A stretch of 8,375 nucleotides of DNA from Pelagibacteraceae bacterium (lineage in GTDB: Bacteria; Pseudomonadota; Alphaproteobacteria; HIMB59; GCA-002718135). Where the stretch lies: positions 50,721-59,095 of the forward strand of contig PBDN01000006.1 of the NCBI GenBank assembly GCA_002718135.1. Direction: 5' to 3'. Below, in pieces: positions 6,429 to 8,375 of this stretch. The position numbers were made by a program, and so were the translations under genes. Each line of letters begins with the position of its first letter. Positions within the stretch are counted from its first letter, which is position 1. The notes below the pieces were generated by a model. The model had not been told where the DNA came from and ran no database searches. It saw nothing but the letters and a program-made list of their open reading frames with translations.

Positions 6429-8057
6429 TTACATATTTGCATAATTTGGTCCTCCCGATCCTTCAGGAACTACCCAATTAATATTTTGCGAGGGCTCTTT
6501 TATATCGCATGTTTTACAATGTATGCAATTTTGGGCATTGATAATAAATTTTGGATTATTTTGCTCAGTCTTATCAACTTCATAAACTCCTGCTGGACAA
6601 TATCTTTGAGCAGGCTCATCATATTCGTTTAAAGTATATTTTATTGGAAGTTCAGGATCTTTTAACTTTAAGTGTACTGGCTGATCTGCTTCATGATTTG
6701 TTCCTGTCAAATATACAGAGCTAGTTTTATCAAAAGTAAGCTTTCCATCATATTTAGGGTATTCAATTTTTTTTGCTTTATGAGCAGGAATTAAGCTTTC
6801 ATGATCTGGATGTGGATGTTTAAGAGTAAATGGTAAGTACCCTCTAAAAAGAATCTGATCAATACCAGTAAAAATTATTGCAGGTATTAAACTCCATTGA
6901 AAACTAGGTTTTACATTTCTTGCTTTATAAAGCTCATTGTAAATCCATGACTGTTTAAATTTAATCTCATAATCTGATAAGGAAACGTTATTAATAATAT
7001 ATTCATTAATAACCTCAGCTGCAATCATGCCACTTTTCATTGCAGTATGTGAACCTTTGATCTTTGGCATGTTAAGTGTTCCAGCATCACAACCGATTAA
7101 CAATGCACCTGGCATATGCATAGTAGGTAGACTCTGAATACCTCCTTCAATTAACGCTCTTGCTCCGTAAGAAATTCTTTTACCATTTTTTAATATTTTT
7201 GAGATTGCAGGATGAGTCTTAAATTTTTGAAATTCATCATAAGGAGATAAGTAAGGATTCTGATAATCTAAACCTATCACATAACCAATGAAAATTTGAT
7301 TTTTTTCAGCATGGTAACAAAAACTTCCCCCGTAGGTAGAATTATCTAAGGGCCATCCTGCTGTATGCATTACTAAGCCTTCATCATGTTGATCTTCAGG
7401 AATTTCCCAAATTTCTTTAAAACCTATTCCATATTGTTGAGGTGATTTATTATTATCGAGCTTATATTTTTTAATAACTTCTTTTCCTAAATGTCCTCTG
7501 CATCCTTCAGAAAAAACAGTTACCTTACCCATTATATTTAAACCAGGTTCAAAACTATCTTTATTATTTCCTTGTTTATCTATTCCCATGTCACCTGTTT
7601 GAACTCCAATAATTTTTTCATCTTCATCGTAAATAATTTTAGAAGCAGCAAATCCAGGAAAAATCTCTACGCCTATGCTCTCAGCTTGCTCCGCCAGCCA
7701 CCTGCATAAATTGGCTAAACTAATAATATAATTTTTATGGTTTTTCTGGACACTTGGCAGTAACCAGGTTGGCCAACTTAAAGATGATTTTTTTCCTAAA
7801 AATAAAAATTTTTCTTTTTTTACTTTTGTTATAATTGGCGCATTTTTAGTTTTCCAATCTGGAATTAACTCATCTAGTGCTCTAGTTTCGAAAACATTAC
7901 CACTTAATATGTGAGCACCTACCTCAGATCCTTTTTCTAAAATACAAACATTCAAATTAGGATTTATTTGTTTAAGTTTAATTGAAGTTGCTAACCCCGC
8001 TGGTCCAGCTCCAACTATAACCACATCATATTCCATTTTCTCTCTTTGAATATCCAT
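6429..8057 (-). CDS. Electron transfer flavoprotein-ubiquinone oxidoreductase (ETF-QO)
   Basis: The 542-residue protein is a complete ETF:ubiquinone oxidoreductase, which takes electrons from reduced ETF and passes them to ubiquinone at the cytoplasmic membrane. The FAD-binding VVIVGAGPAG lies at 12-21, a further FAD-contact segment IGCDAGTLNMPKIKG at 321-335, and the quinone-side signature YGARALIEGGIQSLP at 297-311. The C-terminal ferredoxin-like region supplies four cluster cysteines: Cys487, then Cys511, Cys514 and Cys517 in CIHCKTC, so the [4Fe-4S] centre is intact. ATG 8057 is preferred because REKMEYDVVIVGAG resembles the conserved ERESMEYDVVIVGAG start of the family; Met8 (8036) is an alternative with a purine-rich AAGAGAGA just upstream. 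It follows etfA by 41 nt on the same strand, giving substrate and acceptor genes together. Likely electron sources are acyl-CoA and dimethylglycine/sarcosine dehydrogenases elsewhere in the genome. Confidence 0.96.
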   Translation of the reverse strand: MDIQREKMEYDVVIVGAGPAGLATSIKLKQINPNLNVCILEKGSEVGAHILSGNVFETRALDELIPDWKTKNAPIITKVKKEKFLFLGKKSSLSWPTWLLPSVQKNHKNYIISLANLCRWLAEQAESIGVEIFPGFAASKIIYDEDEKIIGVQTGDMGIDKQGNNKDSFEPGLNIMGKVTVFSEGCRGHLGKEVIKKYKLDNNKSPQQYGIGFKEIWEIPEDQHDEGLVMHTAGWPLDNSTYGGSFCYHAEKNQIFIGYVIGLDYQNPYLSPYDEFQKFKTHPAISKILKNGKRISYGARALIEGGIQSLPTMHMPGALLIGCDAGTLNMPKIKGSHTAMKSGMIAAEVINEYIINNVSLSDYEIKFKQSWIYNELYKARNVKPSFQWSLIPAIIFTGIDQILFRGYLPFTLKHPHPDHESLIPAHKAKKIEYPKYDGKLTFDKTSSVYLTGTNHEADQPVHLKLKDPELPIKYTLNEYDEPAQRYCPAGVYEVDKTEQNNPKFIINAQNCIHCKTCDIKEPSQNINWVVPEGSGGPNYANM

Positions 8058-8098
8058 AGTCTATAATAATGTTTTTTTTATTTTTTTAAAAAGAATAA

Positions 8099-8375
8099 TT
8101 ATTTTTCTATTGAATTTAATTTATCTAATTCTGTCGACAGAGCAGGAAGTGCTTCAAATAAATCTGCAGAAAGCCCATAATCAGCAACATTGAATATTGG
8201 GGCCTCCTCATCTTTATTTATTGCCACAATAATTTTACTTTCTTTCATTCCTGCAAGATGTTGAATAGCTCCAGAAATTCCTACTGCTATATAGAGATCT
8301 GGAACTACAACTTTTCCAGTTTGCCCGACTTGATAGTCATTACTTACATAACCAGCATCAACAGCTGCTCTTGAT
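8099..8375 (-). CDS. etfA: Electron transfer flavoprotein alpha subunit, C-terminal part (5' end outside window)
   Basis: The frame runs off the right edge of the window and encodes the last 91 residues of EtfA; members are usually ~310 residues. This is the FAD-binding C-terminal domain: SRAAVDAGY at the left end, [14 protein letters not shown] (15-28) and [14 protein letters not shown] (31-44) are the near-invariant flavin-contact strings, followed by [18 protein letters not shown] (50-67). EtfAB accepts electrons from several flavin dehydrogenases in the cytoplasm and hands them to ETF-QO, whose gene follows 41 nt downstream; etfB would be expected just upstream, outside the window. The stop is TAA at 8101-8099. 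The 41-nt gap to ETF-QO is almost pure A/T. I see no defect in the part available. Confidence 0.95.
   Translation of the reverse strand, partial: SRAAVDAGYVSNDYQVGQTGKVVVPDLYIAVGISGAIQHLAGMKESKIIVAINKDEEAPIFNVADYGLSADLFEALPALSTELDKLNSIEK

Noticed and set aside
6411..6632. Plus-strand frame opposite the ETF-QO 3' end
   Set aside because: The opposite strand encodes the conserved [4Fe-4S] cysteine region of ETF-QO, so this frame is a shadow.
8058..8098. TATTAT (8068-8063, minus strand) in the etfA to ETF-QO gap as a promoter for ETF-QO
   Set aside because: The matching -35 position holds only TTTTAA, the gap is nearly pure A/T, and close same-strand spacing favours co-transcription with etfA.
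8088..8106. AATAATTATT palindrome overlapping the etfA stop as an intrinsic terminator
   Set aside because: The stem is entirely A-T with no spacer, so it would be too unstable, and the downstream tract is A-rich after five T in the transcript direction.

Overview
The window is a gene-dense, very AT-rich stretch of bacterial chromosome carrying two convergent gene blocks and no sign of mobile DNA. The low GC content, gaps of a few bases between genes, a heterotetrameric sarcosine oxidase operon and an alphaproteobacterial-style electron-transfer flavoprotein (ETF) module suggest a streamlined marine alphaproteobacterium, such as Pelagibacterales/SAR11 or a low-GC relative like HIMB59 or AEGEAN-169. 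That placement is inferred from protein character and base composition, not from a marker-gene tree.

Plus strand, 1-4808: the 3' part of soxB, then complete soxD, soxA and soxG, and finally a small secreted-type nuclease of the SNase (thermonuclease) family. Gaps are 5 and 3 nt. soxA and soxG overlap by 1 nt, and the nuclease start lies 26 nt inside soxG, so the five genes look like one transcription unit. SoxBDAG oxidises sarcosine to glycine and passes the methyl carbon to tetrahydrofolate, or releases it as formaldehyde, while O2 is reduced to H2O2. This is the last demethylation step from glycine betaine to glycine.

Minus strand, read from 8375 down to 4815: the 3' end of etfA, complete ETF:ubiquinone oxidoreductase, a lysophospholipid-acyltransferase-like protein with an HX5D active-site box, and an unrecognised single-pass membrane protein with a long predicted coiled coil. 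ETF and ETF-QO pass electrons from flavin dehydrogenases, including dimethylglycine and sarcosine dehydrogenases and acyl-CoA dehydrogenases, to ubiquinone. The two blocks may therefore meet functionally in methylated-amine catabolism, although adjacency on opposite strands is weak evidence.

The blocks converge with only 6 nt between the stop codons at 4808 and 4815. No intergenic space exceeds 60 nt. Non-coding points of interest are a perfect 10-bp inverted repeat that encloses the acyltransferase start codon (6383-6413) and a TTGACA-type promoter candidate that would give the coiled-coil gene a nearly leaderless mRNA (5496-5523). I see no RNA genes, CRISPR array, IS element or integration site. 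Most of the content is known biology; the least understood pieces are the coiled-coil protein and the link of the exported nuclease to the sox operon.
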